The notes beneath the pieces are model-generated. The model was not told the DNA's origin. It did not search any database and was given only the letters and a program-made list of their open reading frames with translations. A stretch of DNA of 41,390 nt, taken from positions 1-41,390 of the forward strand of contig CAZEGV010000019.1 in assembly GCA_964511645.1 (NCBI GenBank). The letters run 5' to 3'. The position numbers were made by a program, and so were the translations under genes. Numbering within the stretch: the first letter of the stretch is position 1; each line of letters starts with the position of its first letter. The stretch comes from CAZEGV01 sp964511645 (GTDB lineage Bacteria; Bacteroidota; Bacteroidia; Cytophagales; JAAEPT01). Below are positions 17,765-25,344 of this stretch, one piece after another.

Positions 17765-18994
17765 TTGAATAAGAAAAAAATATTTAATGACCCTGTTTAT
17801 GGTTTTATTACTATTAGTAGTGAATTGATTTTTGATATTGTTGAACATCCTTACTTTCAAAGACTGCGGAGGATAAAACAATTGGGGCTTACAGATTATG
17901 TTTATCCGGGTGCGTTACATACAAGGTTTCATCATGCTTTAGGGGCAATGCATCTGATGGGGCAGGCTTTGACTCATATTAAAACTAAGGGGCATAGTGT
18001 CTCGGATGAAGAATACGAAGCGGCACAAATAGCGATATTGTTACATGATATTGGTCATGGTCCTTTCTCTCATACTTTGGAATCTTGTATTTTGGAAGGA
18101 GTTCATCATGAAGAGATTTCACTGCTTTTGATGAATGAACTAAATATTGAGTTTGATGGTCGGCTAGATTTAGGGATTCAGATTTTTACTAATGGCTACT
18201 CACGTTTGTTTTTTCATCAGTTGGTTTCTAGTCAGCTAGATATAGATAGGTTAGATTATTTGCAACGAGATTGTTTTTTTACTGGAGTGTCCGAAGGTAC
18301 TATTGGAGCTAGCCGAATTATTAAAATGATGGATGTGGTAGAAGACAAGCTAGTAATTGAAGAAAAGGGGATATATAGTGTAGAGAATTTTTTGAATGCA
18401 CGTAGGCTGATGTATTGGCAAGTTTACCACCATAAAACATCTATTGTAGCAGAACAAATGTTGATTATGCTCTTTAAACGAGCAAAGTGTTTAATTAAGG
18501 AAGGTATATCTTTGACTTGTACAGATGAGTTGTTGTTGTTTCTTACAAAATCGTATGATATTAAAAGCCTGAAAGGGTCAGAAGAAGCTTTGTTGTCTTT
18601 TACTGCCTTGGATGACCATGATGTTTGGGCGGCGATTAAAATATGGAAGAAAAATGAAGATATGGTACTTTCTTTTTTGTCGCAGTCATTACTTAATCGT
18701 AATTTTTTCAAAATAACTTTACAAGATGAGCCAATTGAAAGCGATGAAATTTTGTCAACCGAAAAATTATTAAGAAAAAAAATGAGGGTTTCATTAAGTG
18801 AAGTTAAATACCTTTATGCAGTTGGAGAGATTACTAATAAGGCATATATTTCTCATGATGATAATATCTTTATCAAGAAAAAAAATGGTGATTTAGAAGA
18901 TGTAGCAGAGGCTTCAGATTTGCCTAATATAAAAGCCTTGAGTAAAATTGTTAAAAAATACTATTTATGCTCCCCTAAAAGCTTATATTTGTAG
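17765..18994 (+). CDS. HD-domain phosphohydrolase (COG1078 family, dNTPase-like)
   Basis: A 409-residue cytoplasmic metal-dependent phosphohydrolase of the HD superfamily, related to dGTPases and SAMHD1. Motifs: FQRLRRIKQLG near residue 31, LHTRFHHALGAMHL with H56/H57, the HD pair H94-D95 in LLHDIGHGPFSHT, and SQLDIDRLDYLQRD near residue 160 supplying the last metal ligand. Substrate is not settled for most members. The start is a TTG at 17765; an in-frame TAA at 17756 rules out anything longer, and no ATG occurs before the conserved region. It precedes lpxD by 16 bp, a linkage common in Bacteroidota, but an internal promoter in its end suggests lpxD can be expressed separately. Confidence 0.88.
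   Translation: MNKKKIFNDPVYGFITISSELIFDIVEHPYFQRLRRIKQLGLTDYVYPGALHTRFHHALGAMHLMGQALTHIKTKGHSVSDEEYEAAQIAILLHDIGHGPFSHTLESCILEGVHHEEISLLLMNELNIEFDGRLDLGIQIFTNGYSRLFFHQLVSSQLDIDRLDYLQRDCFFTGVSEGTIGASRIIKMMDVVEDKLVIEEKGIYSVENFLNARRLMYWQVYHHKTSIVAEQMLIMLFKRAKCLIKEGISLTCTDELLLFLTKSYDIKSLKGSEEALLSFTALDDHDVWAAIKIWKKNEDMVLSFLSQSLLNRNFFKITLQDEPIESDEILSTEKLLRKKMRVSLSEVKYLYAVGEITNKAYISHDDNIFIKKKNGDLEDVAEASDLPNIKALSKIVKKYYLCSPKSLYL
18984..18991 (+). promoter_or_regulatory. -7 promoter box for lpxD inside the end of the HD gene
   Basis: TATATTTG matches TAnnTTTG exactly and overlaps the last codons of the HD gene. It would start transcription near 18995, 16 nt before the lpxD ATG at 19011, which also argues against a start further upstream for lpxD. 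Confidence 0.5.
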
Positions 18995-19010
18995 AACTCT
19001 TAATAAAAAT

Positions 19011-20060
19011 ATGCAGTTTAAAATAAAAGACATAGCCATTTTGATTGGTGGTACAGTAGAAGGGAATAGTGATGTAGAGGTTAATTCTGTTGGCAAAATA
19101 GAGTCGGCTCAGAGGGGAGATATAGCATTTTTGGCTAACCCAAAGTATGAGCAACATATTTATACGACTAATGCTTCAGCTGTAATTGTTGCTAATGATT
19201 TTTTTCCAAAGAAGGCTGTTAATGCAAGTCTTATAAAAGTTGAAGACCCTTATTCGTCTTTTACGGCATTGTTGACTGAGTATAGCAAGATGAAACTAAT
19301 GTCTAAAGTAGGTATTGAACAACTGTCTTCATTTGACGATTCTTCAACTATTGGATCTAATCCTTACTTAGGTGCTTTTAGTTATGTAGATCAAAACTGT
19401 GAAATAGGCGATAATGTGAAGATTTTTCCTCATGTGTATATAGGTGAGAATGTAACGATAGGGGATAATACCATTATCTATTCAGGAGTTAAAATTTATT
19501 CAGATACTAAAATTGGTGCTAATTGTGTTGTGCAGGCAAATGTAGTAATAGGTAGTGATGGTTTTGGTTTTGCCCCTCAAGAAAATGGTGAATACAAATC
19601 AGTTCCTCAAATTGGAAATGTAATTATAGAAGATAATGTAAGTATTGGTGCTAATAGTGTGATTGACTGTGCGACTATGGGGTCTACTATTATCAAAAAA
19701 GGTGCTAAACTTGATAATCTAGTACAAATAGCTCACAACGTAGAAGTTGGAGAGCATACAGTAATTGCTGCTCAGGCAGGATTTTCGGGATCTTCTAAAA
19801 TCGGAAATCACTGTATAGTAGGTGGGCAAGTAGGAATTGCAGGACATGTTAATATACCGAATAAAACTAGTATAGGAGCTCAGTCAGGAATTATGACACC
19901 ACCCAAAAATGAGGGTGAATCATACTTTGGAAGTCCAGCAATTGGCTTGATGGATTGGCTTAGGGCTTATACAATTTTCAAGAAATTACCGAGTATAGAT
20001 AAAGAGATTAAGGATTTGAAAGAAAAAATAGTAACTTTGGGATTGAATTCAGAAGAATAG
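19011..20060 (+). CDS. lpxD: UDP-3-O-(3-hydroxyacyl)glucosamine N-acyltransferase
   Basis: Third step of lipid A synthesis: transfers a 3-hydroxyacyl chain from ACP to the 2-amino group of UDP-3-O-acylglucosamine. The protein is 349 residues counted from the ATG at 19011 (MQFKIKDIAILIGG); a frame extension to 18948 adds 21 residues lying inside the HD gene and is unlikely. The N-terminal uridine-binding domain spans residues 1-100 (GDIAFLANPKY). A left-handed beta-helix of hexapeptide repeats covers about 105-320, with the catalytic His at 242 in VQIAHNVEVG. The C-terminal helix is present. Length and motifs are normal. The lpxC/fabZ gene starts 2 bp after its stop, so these are cotranscribed. 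Confidence 0.96.
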   Translation: MQFKIKDIAILIGGTVEGNSDVEVNSVGKIESAQRGDIAFLANPKYEQHIYTTNASAVIVANDFFPKKAVNASLIKVEDPYSSFTALLTEYSKMKLMSKVGIEQLSSFDDSSTIGSNPYLGAFSYVDQNCEIGDNVKIFPHVYIGENVTIGDNTIIYSGVKIYSDTKIGANCVVQANVVIGSDGFGFAPQENGEYKSVPQIGNVIIEDNVSIGANSVIDCATMGSTIIKKGAKLDNLVQIAHNVEVGEHTVIAAQAGFSGSSKIGNHCIVGGQVGIAGHVNIPNKTSIGAQSGIMTPPKNEGESYFGSPAIGLMDWLRAYTIFKKLPSIDKEIKDLKEKIVTLGLNSEE

Positions 20061-20062
20061 AA

Positions 20063-21451
20063 ATGCTTCATAGACAACAAACAATCAAGAAAGAAGTAAG
20101 TCTTAGCGGAAAAGGTTTACACACAGGAGAAGAGGTTATACTGACTTTTAAGCCAGGAGAAGCTAATTCAGGCATTAAGTTTTGTAGGTCTGATTTAGAA
20201 GGACAACCAATTATAGATGCTGATGTGAACAATGTAGTAGATACTTCTAGAGGGACTACATTAGAACAAAATAATGCCAAAATATCTACTTGTGAGCATG
20301 TTTTAGCTGCTTTGGTAGGGTTGGAAATTGATAATATTATTATAGATCTTAATAACGTTGAAGTGCCTATCATGGATGGTAGTGCTATTGACTTTATTAG
20401 TGCATTACAAAAAGCTGAAATTGTAGAACAGAATTTTCTTAGAGAATATTATGACATTGATAAGCCAATTATCTACAAAGAAGAGGGACGTAACGTAGAG
20501 TTAACTATAACGCCATCTGATGAATATCGGATTGCTGTTATGACCGATTATAATTCTTCTGTAATCAATACTCAACACGCTTCAATGAATCATATTTCTG
20601 AGTTTGTTGAAAATTTTTCTAATTGTAGGACTTTTTGTTTTTTGCATGAGATAGAGTCTTTGTATAAAGCAGGATTAGTAAGGGGTGGAGATCTTGATAA
20701 CGCTATTGTTTTTGTAGAGGATAAAATCAGCCCAGAAAAATTAGAAGAGTTAAAAAAAATATTTAACAAACCAGATATCAAAGTAGATAGTAAAGGCTAC
20801 TTAAATAATTCTGAACTAAGATGTAAAGATGAACCTACTCGTCATAAATTATTAGATGTGATAGGTGATTTGGCTTTAATTGGTAAGCCGATTAGAGGAA
20901 ATGTCTTTGCTGCAAGGCCTGGTCATAAAGCCAATATTGAGCTAGCTAAGTTGATAAAAAAGGAAATGATGAAGAAGAAAAAATCGGCTCCTAAAATTGA
21001 TTTAACAAAACCACCGTTATTTAATTCTGTAGATATTTATAAAGCTTTACCTCATCAAGCACCATTTAGATTGGTAGATAAGATCGTTCATTTAGATGAT
21101 AAATCTGTTATTGGTGTTAAGAATGTTACGATTAATGAACCTCAATTTACAGGACATTTTCCTGAAAACCCTGTTTTTCCTGGGGTTTTATTATTAGAGA
21201 CTATCGCTCAGGTAGGAGGGGTTTTTGCTTTGAGTACAGTTCCAGACCCTGATAATTATTGGACGTATTTTATGGGAATAGAAAAAGCTAAATTTAGAAA
21301 AATGGTTGTGCCAGGCGATACCATTATCATTAAATGTGATTTATTGAGACCGATAAGAAGAGGGTTGGTTAATATGTTAGGGACTGCTTACGTAGGAGAT
21401 ACTGTAGTCTGTGAAGCCGAAATTCTCGCCAGTATTACAAAAAAACAATAA
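20063..21451 (+). CDS. lpxC/fabZ: bifunctional UDP-3-O-acyl-GlcNAc deacetylase / 3-hydroxyacyl-ACP dehydratase
   Basis: A natural fusion typical of Bacteroidota, 462 residues. LpxC (about 1-300) is the zinc amidase for the committed step of lipid A synthesis: H79 in STCEHVLAALVG and H261/D265 in HKLLDVIGDL are metal or catalytic residues, and the opening LSGKGLHTGE is characteristic. FabZ (about 315-462) dehydrates 3-hydroxyacyl-ACP: PHQAPFRLVDKI, then H365 in GHFPENPVFPG and E379 in LLLETIAQVGG are the catalytic pair. The link is a lysine-rich stretch near 298-308. Joining the two activities couples partition of 3-hydroxyacyl-ACP between lipid A and phospholipid. The gene sits between lpxD and lpxA with gaps of 2 and 3 bp. 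Confidence 0.97.
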   Translation: MLHRQQTIKKEVSLSGKGLHTGEEVILTFKPGEANSGIKFCRSDLEGQPIIDADVNNVVDTSRGTTLEQNNAKISTCEHVLAALVGLEIDNIIIDLNNVEVPIMDGSAIDFISALQKAEIVEQNFLREYYDIDKPIIYKEEGRNVELTITPSDEYRIAVMTDYNSSVINTQHASMNHISEFVENFSNCRTFCFLHEIESLYKAGLVRGGDLDNAIVFVEDKISPEKLEELKKIFNKPDIKVDSKGYLNNSELRCKDEPTRHKLLDVIGDLALIGKPIRGNVFAARPGHKANIELAKLIKKEMMKKKKSAPKIDLTKPPLFNSVDIYKALPHQAPFRLVDKIVHLDDKSVIGVKNVTINEPQFTGHFPENPVFPGVLLLETIAQVGGVFALSTVPDPDNYWTYFMGIEKAKFRKMVVPGDTIIIKCDLLRPIRRGLVNMLGTAYVGDTVVCEAEILASITKKQ

Positions 21452-21454
21452 AAG

Positions 21455-22237
21455 ATGAATCAACCACTTGCATATATACACCCTCAAGCAAAAGTAGCCG
21501 AAAATGTAGTTATTGAACCTTTTGCTACTATCCATAAGAATGTAGAAATAGGAGAAGGCAGTTGGATTGGTTCCAATGCTGTTATTATGTCGGGTGCGAG
21601 AATTGGGAAAAACTGTAAAATATTTCCTGGTGCAGTAGTGTCATCTGTTCCTCAAGATTTAAAATTTGAAGGTGAAGATACTCTTTGTGAGATTGGTAAC
21701 AACACAATCATTAGAGAATGTGTAACGATAAGTAGGGGTACAAAAGATAAGTTTGTCACTAAAATTGGTGATAATTGCTTAATTATGGCTTACGTACATG
21801 TAGCTCATGATTGTATAATCGGTAATCATGTTATTTTGGTAAATTCAATACAACTAGGAGGACATGTAGAAATAGATGATTGGGCAATTATAGGCGGTAC
21901 TTCTGCTGTACATCAATTTGTAAAAATTGGTACGCACGCAATGGTGAGTGGAGGGTCCTTAGTAAGGAAAGATGTGCCACCTTATACAAAAGCAGGTAGA
22001 GATCCTGTGAGTTATGCAGGTGTGAACTCTGTAGGCTTGAGACGTAGAGAGTTCAGTAATGATAAAATCAGTGAAATTCAAGAAATATACCGCCGTATTT
22101 ATATGAGTGGTGTGAACAATACCAAGGCAGTAGAATTGGTAGAGCTAGAAATGTCCCCAACTTTTGAACGAGATATTATTCTTAAATTTATCCGTAATTC
22201 GTCTAGAGGAATTATGAGAGGTTATTCTAGCAAGTAA
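21455..22237 (+). CDS. lpxA: acyl-ACP--UDP-N-acetylglucosamine O-acyltransferase
   Basis: First step of lipid A synthesis, adding a 3-hydroxyacyl chain to the 3-hydroxyl of UDP-GlcNAc. At 260 residues it is the normal length. Hexapeptide repeats of the left-handed beta-helix run from about residue 8 to 190 (IHPQAKVAENVVIEPFATI onward), with the catalytic His at 118 in HVAHDCIIGNH. The C-terminal helical domain shows GLRRREFS and YRRIYMSG. It directly follows lpxC/fabZ, so the window carries lpxD, lpxC/fabZ and lpxA as one unit. It starts 3 bp after the previous stop. Confidence 0.97.
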   Translation: MNQPLAYIHPQAKVAENVVIEPFATIHKNVEIGEGSWIGSNAVIMSGARIGKNCKIFPGAVVSSVPQDLKFEGEDTLCEIGNNTIIRECVTISRGTKDKFVTKIGDNCLIMAYVHVAHDCIIGNHVILVNSIQLGGHVEIDDWAIIGGTSAVHQFVKIGTHAMVSGGSLVRKDVPPYTKAGRDPVSYAGVNSVGLRRREFSNDKISEIQEIYRRIYMSGVNNTKAVELVELEMSPTFERDIILKFIRNSSRGIMRGYSSK

Positions 22238-22242
22238 TATAA

Positions 22243-22863
22243 ATGCTCGTAGTAAATAATATAGGAAAAAGATACCGCTATGAGTGGATTTTTAAAAACC
22301 TTAATTATACTTTTGAAAAAAATAAGTCTTACGCTTTAATAGGTTCTAACGGATCAGGGAAGTCTACTCTACTTAAAGTTTTATCAGGAATAGAGTCTAA
22401 CTCTCAAGGAAATATTTTATTTGACTTTAACAACAAAAAGCATAAAGCAGAAGAATTACATCAATTCATTTCCTTTGTAGCTCCTTACCAAGAGTTAATA
22501 GAAGAGATGACATTAAGTGAGTTTTTGGTGTTTCATATTAAAATGCTTCAATTAGATAAGAGTCTTATAGAAGAGATTAAGTCTGTTCTACCATTCAAAA
22601 AAGGAATTTATAGTCGAAAAATTAGTGACTTCTCTAGCGGGATGAAACAACGGGTCAAAATAGTGTCAGGGTTGTATGCTCAGCGTCCTATACTACTATT
22701 GGATGAGCCAACAGTGAACTTAGATACAGAAGGAGTAGATTGGTACCGTGAGCTCATACAAGTAAATAAGTCAGAGATTAAAATCATTGCATCCAATCAA
22801 AGTCACGAGTACGATTTTTGTGATGACTCAATTAATATTAGTGACTATCATTTTTCTAGATAA
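22243..22863 (+). CDS. ABC transporter ATP-binding protein without an adjacent cognate permease
   Basis: A 206-residue cytoplasmic ATPase subunit. Walker A is GSNGSGKST near residue 35, the signature is FSSGMKQR (one change from LSGGQ), and Walker B is ILLLDEP followed by a D-loop. It starts 5 bp after lpxA and so is probably in the lipid A operon, but it is too short and divergent to be called LptB. The gene after it is on the opposite strand and has its own ATPase, so its membrane partner is probably encoded elsewhere. Its last 16 bp overlap the 3' end of that opposing gene. Transport substrate unknown. Confidence 0.85.
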   Translation: MLVVNNIGKRYRYEWIFKNLNYTFEKNKSYALIGSNGSGKSTLLKVLSGIESNSQGNILFDFNNKKHKAEELHQFISFVAPYQELIEEMTLSEFLVFHIKMLQLDKSLIEEIKSVLPFKKGIYSRKISDFSSGMKQRVKIVSGLYAQRPILLLDEPTVNLDTEGVDWYRELIQVNKSEIKIIASNQSHEYDFCDDSINISDYHFSR

Positions 22864-24035
22864 AACTGATTAATTATTTTTTTAATTTCAGAACGAAATT
22901 TATAAGCTGTGCCTAGACTTATAAAAATAAGAATAGCTATAGTTACTATAGAAATATAAGAATGAGTGTTGTAGCCTAAGGATGTGAGTTTGCTACTCAT
23001 GTAGTGATTAATGATTAAGAACGTTACAATACTGCATACTGCCTGCGTTAATAAAATGATGCTTAAATACTTGTAAAAGTATTGTGTGATATGCTTTGGG
23101 GTGTAACCAATCTCAAGTAGTAGCTTTATATCTTCTTGTGATTTAGTAATAATAAGGTTGAATGTGAGCATAATATTTACAATAGATAATAGGATAAATA
23201 TAAGACCAAAAAATAATAATATTCCTGATAGAATGTTGACAATTAGTGCCACTTTTCCTGATTGCAGTTTGTCGTTATTAGCTTCGTAATGGTTCTTTTT
23301 GAGGTACTTCAAGAAGTGAGGGTCACTAGGATTAGTTACGCTAATTAACAAACGAGTTGTTTTCGGATGCTTTTTATTAGCAAAATTATTATTGATATAT
23401 TCATTGAAACTTTGTGGTGCTAAGATAGTAGGAAGCCTGTCAGATAAGCCTACAATTTTTGCTTTGTAATGCTTCTCGCCTCCTTTATCATTACGTAAGC
23501 GTAAGTTTACGGTAATGGTTTTGACGAGTGATGCAGGAATCGTTCTAGTGCCTTGACTTTGAGCAAAACCAAAATTATAAAGATGTAAAAACTCTCTAGG
23601 GATAATGATAGGAACAATTTCATCATCTTCTCTCCACCTGAACTTATAAGAGTAAACATCAATCATGTCATTAGGTACAGATTCAAAAAATAAATCGGTG
23701 CTGAAATTTAAGGACTTGGATGTGGCCCTGATTTTATACTGGCTAGATGTTATGGCAGCTACTTTTTTTGTAAATGATTGATTGGCTAAACTTTTGATTT
23801 CTTTATCGCTAAAAGAAGGTTTTTTGTTAAATAGTGTATTACTAAATAAATTAATTTTTTTATTGATTATCAGATAGTTAGCATCTTTAGCATTATTGAG
23901 TACACTATTAATTTTGATGATTGACTCGCAGGCAATTAGCGTGATGCTAAGCCCGATAATAAAGCCTAAAATAGAGGTAATCATCCTTTTAGGCCCAATT
24001 TTTTGATTAAATAACTTTCCGAAAAGTGCAGTCAT
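22848..24035 (-). CDS. FtsX/MacB-like ABC transporter permease
   Basis: A 395-residue inner-membrane protein with the topology of LolE/MacB/FtsX permeases: one transmembrane helix at about 18-38, a large periplasmic domain (about 40-255), then three helices at about 260-290, 323-344 and 355-376. The sequence LLEIGYTPKHITQYFYKY near residue 305 resembles the cytoplasmic coupling-helix region of FtsX-type permeases (usually LRAIG). It lies 1 bp after the ATPase gene upstream, with which it should form an exporter or mechanotransmitter acting on periplasmic or outer-membrane substrates such as lipoproteins. That role is inference. The 3' end overlaps the convergent ABC gene by 16 bp. Confidence 0.8.
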   Translation of the reverse strand: MTALFGKLFNQKIGPKRMITSILGFIIGLSITLIACESIIKINSVLNNAKDANYLIINKKINLFSNTLFNKKPSFSDKEIKSLANQSFTKKVAAITSSQYKIRATSKSLNFSTDLFFESVPNDMIDVYSYKFRWREDDEIVPIIIPREFLHLYNFGFAQSQGTRTIPASLVKTITVNLRLRNDKGGEKHYKAKIVGLSDRLPTILAPQSFNEYINNNFANKKHPKTTRLLISVTNPSDPHFLKYLKKNHYEANNDKLQSGKVALIVNILSGILLFFGLIFILLSIVNIMLTFNLIITKSQEDIKLLLEIGYTPKHITQYFYKYLSIILLTQAVCSIVTFLIINHYMSSKLTSLGYNTHSYISIVTIAILIFISLGTAYKFRSEIKKIINQFYLEK

Positions 24036-24036
24036 C

Positions 24037-24678
24037 TTATAAGTTTAGTTTGTAGTCGTATGAAATAAAAGCATCTTCACCTAGAGACGTAAGGATTAAA
24101 CCTGCTTGATTGATTTTTACTGCTTCTTGAATCAGTTGATAAGCTGCTAAAGTATTTTCTTTATCCAAATGTGCAAAAGGCTCATCCAATAGTAGCCAGT
24201 CAAAAGGTTGAGTAATAGCACGAACAATAGCAAAACGCTGTTGCTCTCCATAAGACAATAACCCTGCGGGTTTGTCAACGAGATGACTGATTTGTAATCG
24301 GGTATAAATTTCTGGAAGTTTATTTGCCATCGTAGAGTGGGCAAGAAGTGAATTTATTTTTATATTCTCGCTAGCAGTAAGGTGTGGAAAAAGTCGTAAA
24401 TCTTGAAAAACAATAGATAAATGGGATTGCCTTAACGTAGCTAATTCATCTTTCTCATATTTTTTTAATTTTCTGTCTTCAATAGAAATTGTCCCTGTAT
24501 AATCTCGTCTAATCCCGTATAGAGAGTGGATAAAGGTAGATTTTCCTTTCCCTGACCTAGCGTCTATGAGGTAAGTTTTTCCTTGTGAGAAAATAACTTC
24601 TTTATTCCAAACCCCTGAATTTGGGTTTATACTATCGGCGAGTGGAGTAGGGATGAGCTTATTGAGCTGAATATTCAT
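24037..24678 (-). CDS. ABC transporter ATP-binding protein (partner of the FtsX-like permease)
   Basis: A 213-residue ATPase. Walker A is ARSGKGKST near residue 40, with Ala instead of the usual first Gly; the Q-loop is VFQDLRLFPHLTASENI; the signature is LLSYGEQQR with Tyr in place of the first Gly; Walker B is WLLLDEPFAHLD. The H-loop His is not obvious: the sequence where it is expected reads ILTSLGEDAF. These departures raise the chance of weak hydrolysis or a divergent subfamily. The gene is 1 bp ahead of the permease, so the pair forms a two-gene operon. LolD/MacB relationship is likely, substrate unknown. Confidence 0.82.
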   Translation of the reverse strand: MNIQLNKLIPTPLADSINPNSGVWNKEVIFSQGKTYLIDARSGKGKSTFIHSLYGIRRDYTGTISIEDRKLKKYEKDELATLRQSHLSIVFQDLRLFPHLTASENIKINSLLAHSTMANKLPEIYTRLQISHLVDKPAGLLSYGEQQRFAIVRAITQPFDWLLLDEPFAHLDKENTLAAYQLIQEAVKINQAGLILTSLGEDAFISYDYKLNL

Positions 24679-24732
24679 TCTTGTAAGATAAAAAAAGAAT
24701 TATTGTCTCTTATGATTTTGGTATAAAAATAT

Positions 24733-24876
24733 TGGGATTTCCCCTTTGCTTTACTCATACTGCTCTTTCGCAACTACGGTCGGGCTTTTTGTTCCCAATT
24801 TTTATATTTTGTCATTGTTGTGCTTGTCGAAGTACAAAAAATACAAAAAGGTAAAGGATTTCCACGTCAATCCCTA
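24733..24876 (-). ncRNA. structured intergenic repeat, copy C (possible Flavo-1-like RNA)
   Basis: On the minus strand it reads TAGGGATTGACGTGGA (24861-24876), AATCC, a variable AT-rich segment containing CTTCGACAAG, then AATTGGGAACAAAAAGCCCGACCG and a tail ending GGGGAAATCCC. Block order matches copies A, B and D. Copy A is its nearest relative in the window: both share TTGACGTGGAAATCC and TTGGGAACA, whereas B and D share GATAG-AG-GACATCC and GATATA-CG-ATAGCCCGACC, so two subtypes exist. Confidence 0.5.
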
Positions 24877-24882
24877 AACTAA

Positions 24883-24915
24883 AAGACCCAAAATCAAAAA
24901 ATGACTTTGGGTCTT
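24883..24915. terminator. hairpin, probable bidirectional terminator
   Basis: AAGACCCAAA (24883-24892) pairs with TTTGGGTCTT (24906-24915), a perfect 10-bp stem with a 13-nt loop. Plus-strand reading continues GTTTTAT; minus-strand reading continues TTAGTTTAG. It lies exactly between the two diverging structured repeats C and D. Confidence 0.5.
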
Positions 24916-24950
24916 GTTTTATAAAATTTACGAAATAAATTTTGTGAGGA

Positions 24951-25085
24951 TTAGGGATAGAAGCGACATCCTTTTTTTGTTTTTTTTATTCTGTGTTTCG
25001 ACAAGTTGAACGTGATATAAAAAAAACAAAAAAAGATATAGCGTATAGCCCGACCTCATGAGTTTTTAGCGAGTGAGGGAATCTC
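24951..25085 (+). ncRNA. structured intergenic repeat, copy D (possible Flavo-1-like RNA)
   Basis: On the plus strand: TTAGGGATAGAAGCGACATCC, a long hairpin in which T7-G-T8-AT pairs exactly with AT-A8-C-A7 (about 24972-24990 with 25015-25033), then GATATAGCGTATAGCCCGACC, then a tail with CCTCATGAG and GAGTGAGGGAATCTCC. The hairpin loop carries TTTCGACAAGTTGAACGTGA. The perfect pairing of the two A/T arms, with the G matched by a C in the same place, is a compensating feature supporting real structure. Confidence 0.5.
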
Positions 25086-25340
25086 CTACATTTTCATTGC
25101 CCTTACTTTTTTTACAATAAATAAGATAAGTACCGCACCACCAAAGCTAGTAAGCAATTCTATAATTAGGTTGTCGCTACCACCTATTCCTAATATTCTA
25201 AAGATAAAGTCACCTAAAAAACCACCTGCAATACCAAGTAATACATTTTTGATAACGCCAAATCCGTCACCTTTGTAAACTTCACCTGCTATCCAACCTG
25301 CAATTCCACCGATAATTATTGTCCCAATTAATGCCCACAT
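25086..25340 (-). CDS. GlsB/YeaQ/YmgE-family small membrane protein
   Basis: An 84-residue inner-membrane protein of the transglycosylase-associated (Transgly_assoc) family. Three hydrophobic segments lie at about 3-16, 27-48 and 58-78; the glycine-rich motifs IGGIAGWIAGEVYKGDGFG and LLGIAGGFLGDFIF are typical of the family. Members are linked to stress responses, but the molecular role is unknown and the transglycosylase in the name is historical. It begins 4 bp after yidC and is probably cotranscribed with it. Confidence 0.85.
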   Translation of the reverse strand: MWALIGTIIIGGIAGWIAGEVYKGDGFGVIKNVLLGIAGGFLGDFIFRILGIGGSDNLIIELLTSFGGAVLILFIVKKVRAMKM

Positions 25341-25344
25341 AACA

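Larger units (their letters stand above)
24679..25085. other. 407-bp intergenic region with two inverted structured repeats and hairpins
   Basis: Between the ABC ATPase start and the stop of the GlsB-like gene there is no open reading frame of note. The region holds structured repeat copy C (minus), a central hairpin, a smaller AT hairpin (AAAATTTA 24923-24930 with TAAATTTT 24936-24943), and structured repeat copy D (plus). The two repeats point away from each other. Confidence 0.7.

Noticed and set aside
18948..19010. Longer lpxD starting at TTG 18948
   Set aside because: The extension lies inside the HD gene, precedes the predicted promoter box at 18984-18991, and does not resemble the LpxD N-terminus, which begins at the ATG at 19011.
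22243..22863. Assigning the lone ABC ATPase as LptB because it follows lpxA
   Set aside because: It is shorter than LptB, its motifs are not LptB-specific, and position alone is weak evidence.
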